This document shows, in pieces, positions 1 through 11,102 of a stretch of 64,000 nt of DNA. The translations under genes were made by a program, and so were the position numbers. The stretch is from Antrihabitans cavernicola (GTDB lineage Bacteria > Actinomycetota > Actinomycetes > Mycobacteriales > Mycobacteriaceae): NCBI RefSeq assembly GCF_008297975.1, contig NZ_VLNY01000007.1, forward strand, positions 186,001 through 250,000. Reading direction: 5' to 3'. Positions within the stretch are counted from its first letter, which is position 1. Every line of letters starts with the position of its first letter. A model generated the notes under the pieces. That model was not told the origin of the DNA. It made no database searches and was given only the letters and a program-made list of their open reading frames with translations.

Positions 1-44
1 CGCTCACCGCACCCTGGCTGATATCCACACCGGTAGGATAACCT

Positions 45-58
45 ACCAAGCACTTGCT
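45..58. promoter_or_regulatory. KstR2-type operator upstream of fadD3
   Basis: The sequence ACCAAGCACTTGCT is a perfect fit to the published KstR2 motif AnCAAGnnCTTGnT. It lies 26 bases before the fadD3 start, where a TetR-family repressor would block transcription. KstR2 controls the genes for the late (ring C/D, HIP) steps of cholesterol breakdown in mycobacteria and rhodococci, which is what the downstream operon encodes. kstR2 itself is not in this window. Confidence 0.8.
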
Positions 59-84
59 TTGTACCCGGCGGTGAGGAACAGCCT

Positions 85-1668
85 GTGACCGATGGACCCG
101 TGCAGACCACGCCCGCGGCGCTGCAGTTCGCGGCGAAGACGTTCGACGACGCCGAGGCGATCGTCGACGGAGCGCTCCGCCTCACGTGGACACAACTTCT
201 CGACGAGGTGCAGACCGCCGCCCGAGCGCTGATCGCGCGCGGCGTGGAGCACGGCGACCGCGTCGCGATCTGGGCGCCCAACACCTACCACTGGGTGATT
301 GCCGCTCTCGCAACGCATTACGTCGGCGGAACAGTCATACCGATCAATACCCGTTACACCGCTGACGAGGCCGCCGACCTGATCACGCGCACCCATGCAA
401 CCGCGCTGTTCGTCTCCGGCCCCTTCCTCGGCAACGACCGCCTCGCTCAGCTGCGCGCGCTGCCCGCCCTGACGCTGCCGGACACGATCGTCGTCGTTCC
501 TGTCGGCGAGCCCGGCGTAACAAATGACACCGACCTCGCGTGGACCGACCTCGCCGAATTCGCCAGAGCCGTCTCGCCCACCGAGGCCGACGAACGCGCC
601 GTGGCAGTCAGACCCGACGACCTGTCCGACATTCTGTTCACATCCGGCACCACCGGCCGCAGCAAAGGCGCGATGTGCGCCCATCGGCAATCCCTCGCGA
701 CATCGCGAGCATGGGCCGAGTGCGGACTGCTCGACAGCAACGATCGCTACCTGATCATCAACCCGTTCTTCCACAGTTTCGGTTACAAGGCAGGCATCCT
801 CGCGTGCGTCCAGACCGGTGCGACGATGGTGCCGCAGCTGGTCTTCGACGTCGATACCGCCATGCGCAACGTGGCCGATCACCGGATCACCGTGCTCCCC
901 GGCCCGCCCACGATCTTTCAGTCGATCCTCGACAGTCCCACGCGCGCCGACTATGACCTCAGCTCCTTGCGCTTTGCCGTCACCGGTGCCGCCGTGGTCC
1001 CGGTGGCGATGATCGAGCGTATGCAGTCCGAACTGGACTTCGACATCGTGCTCACCGCGTACGGGCTGTCCGAGGGAGCCGGATTCGGCACGATGTGTCG
1101 TCCCGACGACGACGCCGTCACCGTCGCCACCACCTGTGGTCGAGCAATTGCCGATTTCGAGGTGCGTATCGATTCGGCCGAGGCGAGCGAAGCGACGGGG
1201 GAAATTTGTGGCGAGGTGCTGCTGCGCGGCCCGAACGTGATGCTCGGATACCTCGACGACCCGGAAAACACCGCCAAGGCAATCGATCCCGACGGCTGGC
1301 TGCACACGGGCGACGTCGGCTCGCTCGACGATCGGGGCAACCTCACCATCACCGATCGCCTCAAGGACATGTATATCGCGGGCGGCTTCAACGTCTATCC
1401 CGCCGAGGTGGAGCAAGCGCTCGCCCGGCTCGACGGTGTCGCCGACTCGGCGGTGATCGGCATACCCGACGACCGTCTCGGTGAGGTCGGCCGCGCCTTC
1501 GTCGTGACCCGGCCGGGCCACACACTCACCGAGGACCAAGTGATCGCGTACGCCAAGGAGAAGGTGGCCAACTTCAAAGTGCCACGCTCCGTTGTCTTCT
1601 TGGACGTCCTACCGCGCAATGCAGGCGGCAAAGTCCTCAAACGTGAACTACGGCAGGAGCATTCCTGA
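85..1668 (+). CDS. fadD3: HIP-CoA ligase FadD3 (acyl-CoA synthetase)
   Basis: Adenylate-forming acyl-CoA ligase, 527 residues. FadD3 activates the C/D-ring propionate intermediate (HIP) left after rings A and B of the steroid are cleaved. The P-loop SGTTGRSKG is at residues 187-195, followed by YGLSEG, the GWLHTGDVG adenylate motif, the hinge DRLKDMYIAGGFNVYP and a C-terminal GGKVLKRE carrying the catalytic lysine. The GTG start fits the alignment of the N-terminus. It heads a four-gene operon behind a KstR2-type operator, and its stop overlaps the fadE31 start (TGATG). The operon context and KstR2 site favour FadD3 over a generic fatty-acid ligase; sequence motifs alone do not give the substrate. 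Confidence 0.86.
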   Translation: MTDGPVQTTPAALQFAAKTFDDAEAIVDGALRLTWTQLLDEVQTAARALIARGVEHGDRVAIWAPNTYHWVIAALATHYVGGTVIPINTRYTADEAADLITRTHATALFVSGPFLGNDRLAQLRALPALTLPDTIVVVPVGEPGVTNDTDLAWTDLAEFARAVSPTEADERAVAVRPDDLSDILFTSGTTGRSKGAMCAHRQSLATSRAWAECGLLDSNDRYLIINPFFHSFGYKAGILACVQTGATMVPQLVFDVDTAMRNVADHRITVLPGPPTIFQSILDSPTRADYDLSSLRFAVTGAAVVPVAMIERMQSELDFDIVLTAYGLSEGAGFGTMCRPDDDAVTVATTCGRAIADFEVRIDSAEASEATGEICGEVLLRGPNVMLGYLDDPENTAKAIDPDGWLHTGDVGSLDDRGNLTITDRLKDMYIAGGFNVYPAEVEQALARLDGVADSAVIGIPDDRLGEVGRAFVVTRPGHTLTEDQVIAYAKEKVANFKVPRSVVFLDVLPRNAGGKVLKRELRQEHS

Positions 1669-2807
1669 TGGATCTCGATCTCGACGAGTCAGCTGTCGCG
1701 TTCCAGCACGAGGTGCGCGACTTTCTCGCCGCCAACATGCCAACGCACCCGCTGCCCTCGATGGATACCGCGGCAGGCTTCGAGGCGCACCGCGCGTGGG
1801 AACACACCCTTGCCGACGCGCGATTCTCCGTGGTCTCCTGGCCCGCGGACCTCGGCGGCCGCGACGCATCGCTTCTCGAATGGGTGCTGTTCGAGCAGGA
1901 GTACTACGAAGCCGGCGCACCGGGGCGAGTCAGCCAGAATGGCATCTTTCTCCTGGCACCAACGCTTTTCGAGCACGGAACGCCCGAGCAGTTGGCTCGG
2001 ATCATGCCGCGGATGGCGCGCGCCGACGACATCTGGGCGCAGATCTGGTCGGAACCCGAGGCGGGCAGCGACCTCGCGGGCATTCGTTCGATGGCGACGC
2101 GCGTCGACGGCGGCTGGGTACTGAACGGGCAGAAGACGTGGAGCTCGCGTGCCAGTTTCGCCGACTGGGGCTTCGGGCTGTTCCGCAGCGATCCTCGCGC
2201 TGAGCGACACAAAGGCTTGACCTACTTCATGTTTCCACTCACCGCGGATGGGATCACGGTGCGACCGATTCCCCAGCTCGACGGCGAGGCGGGTTTCGCC
2301 GAGATCTTCTTCGAGAACGCGTTCGTCCCGGATGCCGACGTGATCGGTGGCGTCGACGACGGCTGGCGAGTCGCGATGAGCACGTCGAGCAACGAGCGCG
2401 GGCTGTCGCTGCGGAGTCCGGGACGATTCACCTCCGCCGTCGACCGGCTGGTGGAACTCTGGACAGCACAGGCAGATTCGACCGACACCGCACTTCGGGA
2501 TCGTGTGGTCGACGCATGGATCGCAGCCGAGGCATACCGACTGCACACATTCGGAACGGTCACCCGACTTAGCGACGGTGGCGCGCTCGGTGCCGAGTCC
2601 TCGATCAACAAGATCTTCTGGTCCGAGCTCGATGTCGCCTTGCACGAAACCGCACTCGATGTGCTGGGTGTCGACGCGGAGCTGGCCGGCGGGTGGTTGG
2701 ACGGCTACTTGTTCTCATTGTCCGGGCCGATCTACGCCGGTACCAACGAGATTCAGCGCAACATTGTCGCCGAGCGGTTGCTCGGCCTGCCCAAGGCGGA
2801 TCGATGA
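1668..2807 (+). CDS. fadE31: Acyl-CoA dehydrogenase FadE31
   Basis: FAD-dependent acyl-CoA dehydrogenase of 379 residues, normal length for the family. It has the middle-domain block IWAQIWSEPEAGSDLAG and the C-terminal YAGTNEIQRNIVAERLLGLPK. In the KstR2 regulon the FadE31/32/33 set acts in breakdown of the steroid C/D rings after FadD3; family members from such pairs form mixed complexes. Being second in the fadD3 operon, with one-base overlap upstream and an ATGA overlap downstream into fadE32, argues for co-translation. Assignment to FadE31 is by operon position and length. Confidence 0.82.
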   Translation: MDLDLDESAVAFQHEVRDFLAANMPTHPLPSMDTAAGFEAHRAWEHTLADARFSVVSWPADLGGRDASLLEWVLFEQEYYEAGAPGRVSQNGIFLLAPTLFEHGTPEQLARIMPRMARADDIWAQIWSEPEAGSDLAGIRSMATRVDGGWVLNGQKTWSSRASFADWGFGLFRSDPRAERHKGLTYFMFPLTADGITVRPIPQLDGEAGFAEIFFENAFVPDADVIGGVDDGWRVAMSTSSNERGLSLRSPGRFTSAVDRLVELWTAQADSTDTALRDRVVDAWIAAEAYRLHTFGTVTRLSDGGALGAESSINKIFWSELDVALHETALDVLGVDAELAGGWLDGYLFSLSGPIYAGTNEIQRNIVAERLLGLPKADR

Positions 2808-3799
2808 GATTCACACTGTCCACCGAGCAGGTGGATTTCGCCGCGAGCCTGCGCACGATGCTGGCCGACGCGAAGACACCCGACACCATTCGCGCATGGG
2901 GCGCAGGCGAACTCGACGCGGGCCGCGCTCTGCTGGGTCGGCTCGCCGACGCCGGCGTCATGGGCTTGGGTATCGCCGAGGAGTTCGGCGGCCTCGGTGC
3001 GCATCCTGTCGATACCGTCGTCGCCTTCGTCGAGATCGGACGCGCGGGCGTGCCAGGGCCGCTTGTCGAGTCGGCTGCGGCGATACCCGCTCTGCTGCAG
3101 GCGCTTCCCGACAGCTCGTTGGCGCAGAAATGGTTGCCCGGCATCGCCGAGGGCACCACTCTGGCGTCGCTCGTGCTGTCCCCTTCGGTTCCGCGCGCCC
3201 TCGATGGCGATATCGCGGACGTGATCTTCCACGTCGACGGCGACGCCTTGCGTACCGGCGACGCGACGACGCAGGTCGCTTCGGTGGACGCGGCGCGACG
3301 GCTGTTCGAGACGCAGCCAAGCGACGTACTCACCGAGGACATCGGTGCCGCCGCGGACAGCGCATTCGATCACGGTGCGCTCGCCTGCGCGGCACAGCTG
3401 CACGGCGCGGGCCAAGCAGTGCTCGACCTGTCCACCGAGTACGTGAGGAACCGGGTGCAGTTCGGTCGCCCGATCGGGCAATTCCAAGCGATCAAGCACC
3501 ATTTGGCCGACGCCAAGGTGCACCTTGACATGGCGGCTCCCCTACTGCACGGGGCCGCCGTCGCGGTGGCGGCGGACTCGCCGACCGCGTCGCGCGCCAT
3601 CTCGGCTGCGAAGGTTGCATGCGGCGATGCCACCTACCTGGCCTCACGGAAGGCCTTGCAGGTGCACGGCGCCATCGGCTACACCGCCGAATACGATCTG
3701 TCGTTGTGGTTGACCAAGATTCGCGCTCTGGTCACCGCCTGGGGTACACCAACGGTGCATCGAGCACGCATTGCCGAATCGCTGCGAGCGACATCGTGA
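2804..3799 (+). CDS. fadE32: Acyl-CoA dehydrogenase FadE32
   Basis: Acyl-CoA dehydrogenase-like protein of 331 residues, shorter than classic 380-residue members because the N-terminal region is reduced, as is usual in steroid-specific FadE subunits. The C-terminal half carries YVRNRVQFGRPIGQFQAIKHHLAD and ALQVHGAIGYTAEYDLSLW. The ATG start overlaps the fadE31 stop (ATGA). Likely partner subunit of FadE31 in HIP degradation. Its own active-site base is not obvious, consistent with one subunit of a heteromeric pair being partly degenerate. Same operon as fadD3. Confidence 0.8.
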   Translation: MRFTLSTEQVDFAASLRTMLADAKTPDTIRAWGAGELDAGRALLGRLADAGVMGLGIAEEFGGLGAHPVDTVVAFVEIGRAGVPGPLVESAAAIPALLQALPDSSLAQKWLPGIAEGTTLASLVLSPSVPRALDGDIADVIFHVDGDALRTGDATTQVASVDAARRLFETQPSDVLTEDIGAAADSAFDHGALACAAQLHGAGQAVLDLSTEYVRNRVQFGRPIGQFQAIKHHLADAKVHLDMAAPLLHGAAVAVAADSPTASRAISAAKVACGDATYLASRKALQVHGAIGYTAEYDLSLWLTKIRALVTAWGTPTVHRARIAESLRATS

Positions 3800-4842
3800 T
3801 TCTGTCCGCCGAGCAGCGGGACTTGGCGTCGTCGGTGCGCGCCCTGCTCGCCAAGCACGCGAACGTTCGTCGAGCCATGGTGTCCGACAGCGGCTACGAC
3901 GCCGATCTGTGGCGGCGGCTGTGCGATCAGATCGGCATAGCGGCACTGGCGATTCCGGAAGAGTTCGATGGTATCGGCGCCGGGGCCGTCGAGTCGCATG
4001 TGGTCCTCGAAGAACTCGGCAAGCTGCTGGTGCCGACGCCGATGCTCGGCTCGGTGGTGCTGGCGGCACAAGCACTGTTGGCGATCGGCGACACCGACAC
4101 CAATTCTCGGTTGTTGCCCGGCATCGCCGACGGCACCTCGATTGCCGCTCTCTGTTGGGCTGGCGCCAGCGGTTGGGACGAGATCGGTGTCTCTTTCGAC
4201 GGTGACACCCTCACCGGTGCAGCACATTACGTGCTCGACGGATCAGCCGCAGACGTCTTGATCGTTGTTGCACACCACGGCAACGACGTCGCGTTCTTCG
4301 AGATCGACCCGGCCACGGTGACTCGCCGTGAAGTCCGGACGATGGATCCCACCCGTCGATTCGCCGTCGTCGAGTTCGACGCGGTCACAGGCCGACGCCT
4401 GCCCACCGAAGACGCTGCGGCAGTACTGAATCGGGTCCGCACCATCGCCTGCGCGGCGCTGGCGGCCGAGCAGGTCGGCGCGGCCGATCGATGCCTCGCG
4501 ATGACCGTCGAATACACCAAGTCGCGGGTGCAGTTCGGTCGGCCGATCGGCAGCTTCCAGGCACTCAAGCATCGGATGGCCGACATGTTCGCGTTGGTCG
4601 AGACGGCCAGGTCGGCGTCGTACGCGGCAACGAACTCGCTGGCGGCAGACGACGCCGCGGTGGCGAAGGTCTACTGCTCCGAGGCCTTCAGTCAGGTTGC
4701 GGCAGAGTCGATTCAGCTGCACGGCGGAATAGCCATCACCTGGGAGCACGACGCCCAGTTGTACTTCAAACGTGCGCACGGATCGGCGCAGCTGTTCGGA
4801 TCCCCAGAAACCTACATCAGGCGATTCGCGCAGTTGGCGTGA
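3796..4842 (+). CDS. fadE33: Acyl-CoA dehydrogenase FadE33
   Basis: Third acyl-CoA dehydrogenase of the operon, 348 residues. It carries YTKSRVQFGRPIGSFQALKHRMADM and SIQLHGGIAITWEHDAQLYFKRA, close in layout to the preceding gene, so the two look like old duplicates. The GTG start overlaps the fadE32 stop (GTGA). Last gene of the KstR2-type operon; its 3' end overlaps the convergent cyp142 by 26 bases. Inferred role: a dehydrogenation step in steroid ring C/D degradation, with FadE31 as partner. Confidence 0.8.
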   Translation: MILSAEQRDLASSVRALLAKHANVRRAMVSDSGYDADLWRRLCDQIGIAALAIPEEFDGIGAGAVESHVVLEELGKLLVPTPMLGSVVLAAQALLAIGDTDTNSRLLPGIADGTSIAALCWAGASGWDEIGVSFDGDTLTGAAHYVLDGSAADVLIVVAHHGNDVAFFEIDPATVTRREVRTMDPTRRFAVVEFDAVTGRRLPTEDAAAVLNRVRTIACAALAAEQVGAADRCLAMTVEYTKSRVQFGRPIGSFQALKHRMADMFALVETARSASYAATNSLAADDAAVAKVYCSEAFSQVAAESIQLHGGIAITWEHDAQLYFKRAHGSAQLFGSPETYIRRFAQLA

Positions 4843-6028
4843 ATCGCACCGGCATCGATTCGAAGCCGGAGATGAAGTTCGCCGCCCGACGCGGCAGCGG
4901 CTCCGTATTCGCCAACGTCATGTCCGGGAGCCGCTGGAGTAGCCGATCGAACATCAGCCGGGCTTCGATCCTGGCCAGCTGATTGCCGAGGCAGAAGTGC
5001 GTGCCGAACCCGAACGCCAAGTGCTGGTTGGGTTCACGAGACGCATCGAAGTTTTCCGGCCGATCGAAATGCGTTTCGTCGAAGTTAGCCGATTCGAACA
5101 GGAGCAACACCTTTTCGCCCTCGACCAGATCGGTTCCGAAGAACGTCGAATCGCGGGTGACGGTGCGCGCCATGTTCTTGATCGGCGATACCCACCGCAG
5201 CGCCTCTTCGACGGCAACCTTGATCGCGGCGGGTTGTCCGATCAGCAGATCTCGCTGATCGGGGTTGAGCAGCAACTGCTCCATGCCGCCGCTCAACACG
5301 TGCCGCGTCGTTTCGTCGCCGCCGATGAGGATGAGCAGCGATTCGGCGAGCACCTCTTCGTCGGTCAAGCGCTGACCGTCGATCTCGGCGTGAACGAGAA
5401 CGCTGGTCAGGTCGTCGGTCGGGTTCTCGCGGCGCTCGGCAATCGTGCGTGTCATGAAGGCGTGAAAGCCGCCGTATGCCTGCGCACTCGCGATCAACTG
5501 CTCTTGACTGACGTTGCTGCCCAACGCTTTCACCAGGTCGTCGGACCAGGTGAGGAACATGTCGCGGTCGGTCGGCCGGACGCCGAGCATGTCCCCGATC
5601 ACGGCCATCGGCAGCGGGGCCGCCAACTCTTCGACCAGATCGCATTCGCCTCTCTCGCACACCGCATCGATCAGTTGGTCGACGATGGTGCCGATGTGGT
5701 CGATCTGCCCTTCGACCCGCTTGCGGGTGAAGCCGGAGTTCACCAGTTTCCGGCGTGCGATGTGTTGAGGCTCGTCCATGTCGATCATGTGCGGCAGTGC
5801 CGGCGTCTCCGGTCGGATTCCGCCTGCGTTGGAAAACAATTCGGGATCGCGCTCGGCTGCCATCAGCGCGTCGTAGGTGGCGACGCCTGCACAGCCGTTG
5901 CGCTCGTCACGGCAGACAGGCTGGTTCGCCCGCATCCACGCGTAGGCTGCGCGTGGATCGCCGAGTTCCCCCGCATAGAAACGCCCGTCGAGAAAGTCGA
6001 ATCGAGGCTTCATCTCGGTGCTCGTCAC
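4817..6028 (-). CDS. cyp142: Steroid C26/27-hydroxylase cytochrome P450 CYP142
   Basis: Cytochrome P450 of 403 residues that should oxidise the terminal methyl of the cholesterol or cholestenone side chain. The I-helix GGDETTRH is at 236-243, the ExxR pair at E275/R278, and the haem cysteine C346 lies in FGFGTHFCLGNQLAR. The stretch FSNAGGIRPETPALPHMIDMD and the run around RRKLVNSGFTRKRV match CYP142A1 of M. tuberculosis as I remember it. The start may be GTG at 6028 or ATG at 6013. It lies 40 bases after hsaB on the same strand, so it is probably the last gene of the hsaA-hsaB operon, a position held by nat in M. tuberculosis. Confidence 0.88.
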   Translation of the reverse strand: MTSTEMKPRFDFLDGRFYAGELGDPRAAYAWMRANQPVCRDERNGCAGVATYDALMAAERDPELFSNAGGIRPETPALPHMIDMDEPQHIARRKLVNSGFTRKRVEGQIDHIGTIVDQLIDAVCERGECDLVEELAAPLPMAVIGDMLGVRPTDRDMFLTWSDDLVKALGSNVSQEQLIASAQAYGGFHAFMTRTIAERRENPTDDLTSVLVHAEIDGQRLTDEEVLAESLLILIGGDETTRHVLSGGMEQLLLNPDQRDLLIGQPAAIKVAVEEALRWVSPIKNMARTVTRDSTFFGTDLVEGEKVLLLFESANFDETHFDRPENFDASREPNQHLAFGFGTHFCLGNQLARIEARLMFDRLLQRLPDMTLANTEPLPRRAANFISGFESMPVRFTPTARIA

Positions 6029-6068
6029 CTCTTCGACTCTAGGTTGCGACTTCGCCGCATGTCCGGGT

Positions 6069-6632
6069 TTACAGCCAGGTATCCATCGACGTCGTCGTCA
6101 GGAAGGCCTCGAGATCGTCGCGCCACGGAGCCGGAACGGTCTTGTCCGGCTCGATGCCCGTGTACTGGCCGCGGTAGAACAGCAGCGGTCGCTCGCTCTG
6201 CACTTCACTCAACGACGACACGCGGCCGATGACGAGGAAGTGATCGCCGCCGTCGTGCACGGTTTCGACCGTGCAGTCGATGTGCGCGAGTGAGCCGTTC
6301 AGAATCGGCGAACCCAACGGTGATGGATGCCAATCGATTCCGGCGAACTTGTCAGGCTCTCGCGAGCCGAATCGCGCGCACGTCGACTGCTGCTCCTCGG
6401 CGAGGACGTTGACGCAGAACCTGCCGGACGCCTCGATCGCCGCCCACGAGCGTGACACCTTGGTCGGGCAGAACAGCACCAGCGGCGGTTCCAACGACAG
6501 CGCTGCGAACGACTGGCATGCAAACCCGATCGGCTTGTCGTCGTCGTCGGTGGTGGTGATGATCGTGACGCCTGTGCAGAACTGGCCGAGCACAGTGCGG
6601 AAAACGCGCGGATCGATCTCCGCGGTGGTCAC
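6069..6632 (-). CDS. hsaB: Flavin reductase HsaB of 3-HSA hydroxylase
   Basis: Flavin reductase-like protein of 187 residues (FMN-binding split-barrel fold). It supplies reduced flavin to the oxygenase HsaA, which hydroxylates 3-HSA to the catechol 3,4-DHSA. The N-terminal FRTVLGQFCTGVTIITTTDDD, the central GFACQSFAALSLEPPLVLFCPTKVS and LFYRGQY are typical of the family. It starts at a GTG four bases after the hsaC stop and belongs to the hsaA-D-C-B operon. Confidence 0.9.
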   Translation of the reverse strand: MTTAEIDPRVFRTVLGQFCTGVTIITTTDDDDKPIGFACQSFAALSLEPPLVLFCPTKVSRSWAAIEASGRFCVNVLAEEQQSTCARFGSREPDKFAGIDWHPSPLGSPILNGSLAHIDCTVETVHDGGDHFLVIGRVSSLSEVQSERPLLFYRGQYTGIEPDKTVPAPWRDDLEAFLTTTSMDTWL

Positions 6633-6636
6633 CGCG

Positions 6637-8570
<1,934 letters not shown>

Positions 8571-9746
8571 CTAAACCATCGTGTCCGCGATCGGCAACCC
8601 GAACTCCCCCGAGCCGAACATCTGGTACGCCCTTTCCGGATCGTTCGCCGCATGTACGCGGCCGGCATGTGCGTCACGCCAGAAGCGTTGCAGTGGTGTG
8701 CCATTGGCCAGAGCAGTTGCGCCCGAGCTCTCGAACAGCTTGTCGATGGATGCGACGGCGCGGCCCGTGGCGCGCACCTGATCACGTCGGGCACGCAGCC
8801 GAAGGTCGAACGGAACCTCTTCGCCCGCAACGAGATGCGCGTACTCTTCGGCGACGTTGCCGGAAAGTTGGCGCCACGCGGCGTCGATGTCGCTTGAGGC
8901 TTCGGCGACGCGGACCTTTGCGAACGGGTCTTCCTTCGCCTTCTCGCCTGCGAATGCCGCACGGACACGCTTGCCCTGATGCTCGACGTGCGCGTCGTAT
9001 GCGCCGTAGGCCATGCCGACGATGGGCGTCGAGATCGTCGTCGGATGGATTGTGCCCCAGGGCATCTTGTAGACCGGGGCGGTGTTGCGCTCCAGCCCGG
9101 GGGCCGTCAGCGTGCTCATCGCCTTGAAGCTCAGGAAGCGGTGACGAGGAACGAAGACGTCTTCGACCACGACTGTGTTACTGCCCGTGCCACGCAAGCC
9201 GACCACGTTCCACACGTCGTCGATCCGGTAGTCCTCACGCGGAATCAGGAAGCTGCCGAAATCGACCGGCCGCCCGTCCTTGATGACCGGACCACCGAGC
9301 ACAACCCAGGACGCATGGTCACAACCCGACGACCAGGCCCACGATCCCCGCACGGTGTAGCCGTCCTCGACCACCTGGCCTGCACCCATCGGCGCGTACG
9401 ACGACGAGATGCGCGTGTCGGTATCGATGCCCCACACATCTTCCTGTGCCTGCTGCTCGAAGAGGGCGAGGTGCCAGTTGTGCACGCCGATGATCCCGGA
9501 GACCCACCCCGTCGAGCCGCACGCGCTGGCCAACTTGCGGACCGCGTCGTAGAACAGCACCGGATCGCTTTGGTATCCGCCCCACTGCTCGGGCTGGAGC
9601 AAGCGGAAGAAGCCGGTTTCCTGCAGCCCCTTGATGGTGTCGTCGGGAATCCGCCGAAGATCCTCGGCCTCTTGCGCCCGCTCACGCAGCGACGGCAAGA
9701 GCGCCTCGACCCGCTGCATCACCTCGTGGCTGTCGTGGTCACTCAC
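8571..9746 (-). CDS. hsaA: 3-HSA hydroxylase oxygenase HsaA
   Basis: Flavin-dependent monooxygenase oxygenase component, 391 residues, acyl-CoA dehydrogenase fold. With reduced flavin from HsaB it converts 3-HSA to 3,4-DHSA. The N-terminus VSDHDSHEVMQRVEALLP follows a GTG with GGGAG six bases upstream; an in-frame upstream extension to 9836 has no ribosome site and would run past the KstR-like operator, so I reject it. The body includes ACGSTGWVSGIIGVHNWHLALF, as in M. tuberculosis HsaA (about 394 residues). First gene of the hsa operon and divergent from kshA. Confidence 0.92.
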   Translation of the reverse strand: MSDHDSHEVMQRVEALLPSLRERAQEAEDLRRIPDDTIKGLQETGFFRLLQPEQWGGYQSDPVLFYDAVRKLASACGSTGWVSGIIGVHNWHLALFEQQAQEDVWGIDTDTRISSSYAPMGAGQVVEDGYTVRGSWAWSSGCDHASWVVLGGPVIKDGRPVDFGSFLIPREDYRIDDVWNVVGLRGTGSNTVVVEDVFVPRHRFLSFKAMSTLTAPGLERNTAPVYKMPWGTIHPTTISTPIVGMAYGAYDAHVEHQGKRVRAAFAGEKAKEDPFAKVRVAEASSDIDAAWRQLSGNVAEEYAHLVAGEEVPFDLRLRARRDQVRATGRAVASIDKLFESSGATALANGTPLQRFWRDAHAGRVHAANDPERAYQMFGSGEFGLPIADTMV

Positions 9747-9787
9747 GGCTGGCTCCCGTCTGTAAGCATCATGAACATCACTGAGAC

Positions 9788-9801
9788 TAGAACACGTTCC
9801 C
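9788..9801. promoter_or_regulatory. KstR-like operator (one mismatch) upstream of hsaA
   Basis: TAGAACACGTTCCC matches the KstR motif TnnAACnnGTTnnA except for the last base. It lies 42 bases before the hsaA start on the minus strand, so it is well placed to control the hsa operon. Confidence 0.65.
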
Positions 9802-9888
9802 ATTCGTGTCGAGGCTCGGCCGCTCGACCGCGGCACACAGCCCAGACCCGACGTAATCCGCCGTTAAGGTAGCGCAATATCCACCGCT

Positions 9889-9902
9889 TCTATAACGTGT
9901 TC
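9889..9902. promoter_or_regulatory. KstR operator upstream of kshA
   Basis: TATAACGTGTTCTA fits the KstR motif TnnAACnnGTTnnA fully. It lies 35 bases before kshA. The 14-base core is identical to the site in front of kstD at 18703. With the weaker box at 9788 it suggests two operators, one per direction, in the hsaA-kshA divergent region. Confidence 0.82.
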
Positions 9903-9936
9903 TAGTGTAGAAAGACATCGAGAATGTGAGGGACAG

Positions 9937-11100
9937 ATGGCTCGGGTTCGGGAGATCGACGTCGGTAGCAATCCGACACGGTTCGCGCGCGGCTGGCACT
10001 GCCTCGGCCTCGAGCGGGACTTCTTGGACGGCAAACCGCACGCCATCCAGGCATTCGGCACCAAGCTGGTGGTGTTCGCCGACAGCCAGAACAAGCTGCA
10101 CGTTCTCGACGCGTACTGCCGACACATGGGCGGCGATCTGAGCGAGGGCACGGTCAAGGGCGATTCCGTCGCGTGCCCGTTCCACGACTGGCGCTGGGGC
10201 GGCAACGGCAAGTGCACCGCCATCCCCTACGCCCGGCGGGTACCGCCACTCGCCAAGACCCGGTCGTGGATCACGATGCAGGAGAACAAGCAGCTCTTCG
10301 TGTGGAACGACCCGGAAGGCAATCCGCCTCCCGACGAAGTCACGATTCCGCGCCTGGACCAGGTGTTCACCGACGAATGGACCGACTGGAACTGGAATAC
10401 GCTGCTCGTGGAGGGTTCCAACTGCCGCGAGATCATCGACAACGTGGTCGATATGGCGCACTTCTTCTACGTGCACTTCGGCTTTCCGAAGTACTTCAAG
10501 AACGTCTTCGAGGGGCACGTCGCCACGCAGTACCTGCAGAACCACGGTCGACCGGACGTGAAGAACATGGGCACGCAGTACGGGGAGTCGGTGCTCGATT
10601 CGGAGGCGTCGTACTTCGGCCCGTCCTACATGATCAACTGGTTGCACAACGACTACAACGGCTACAAGGTCGAGAGTGTGCTGATCAACTGCCACTACCC
10701 GATCAGCCACGATTCGTTTCTGCTGCAGTACGGCGTTTCCGTACAGAAGCCACAGGGTCTCGACGACAAGACCAGCGAGAAGTTGGCGCGCAAGTTCACC
10801 GAAGGTGTGGCGCTGGGCTTCGAGCAGGACGTCGCGATCTGGCAGCACAAGACCAAGATCGACAATCCGTTGCTCTGCGACGAGGACGGGCCGGTGTACC
10901 AGCTGCGCCGCTGGTACGACCAGTTCTACGTCGACGCCGCCGATGTCACGGACAAGATGACGCAGCGGTTCGAGTTCGAGGTCGACACATCCAAGGCAGT
11001 CGAAGCGTGGGAGCGCGAAGTCCAGGACAACCTGGCTCGGCAACGCGACGAGGACGAAGCAGCCGCCGAAGCGGACAGCGGCACGACAGCAGGGGTGTAG
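9937..11100 (+). CDS. kshA: 3-ketosteroid 9-alpha-hydroxylase oxygenase KshA
   Basis: Rieske non-haem iron oxygenase, 387 residues, that hydroxylates C9 of ADD or AD and, with the delta-1 dehydrogenase, causes opening of ring B. The Rieske cluster ligands are C61, H63, C80 and H83; the mononuclear iron site is in NVVDMAHFFYVHFGFP with the H-x4-H pair. The reductase partner KshB is not in this window. ATG start 34 bases after the KstR operator; the next small gene begins three bases after its stop. Confidence 0.93.
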   Translation: MARVREIDVGSNPTRFARGWHCLGLERDFLDGKPHAIQAFGTKLVVFADSQNKLHVLDAYCRHMGGDLSEGTVKGDSVACPFHDWRWGGNGKCTAIPYARRVPPLAKTRSWITMQENKQLFVWNDPEGNPPPDEVTIPRLDQVFTDEWTDWNWNTLLVEGSNCREIIDNVVDMAHFFYVHFGFPKYFKNVFEGHVATQYLQNHGRPDVKNMGTQYGESVLDSEASYFGPSYMINWLHNDYNGYKVESVLINCHYPISHDSFLLQYGVSVQKPQGLDDKTSEKLARKFTEGVALGFEQDVAIWQHKTKIDNPLLCDEDGPVYQLRRWYDQFYVDAADVTDKMTQRFEFEVDTSKAVEAWEREVQDNLARQRDEDEAAAEADSGTTAGV

Positions 11101-11102
11101 CG

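Noticed and set aside
9747-9836. Upstream in-frame extension of hsaA
   Set aside because: It would cross the KstR-like operator and has no ribosome site, while GTG 9746 has GGGAG and matches the known N-terminus.
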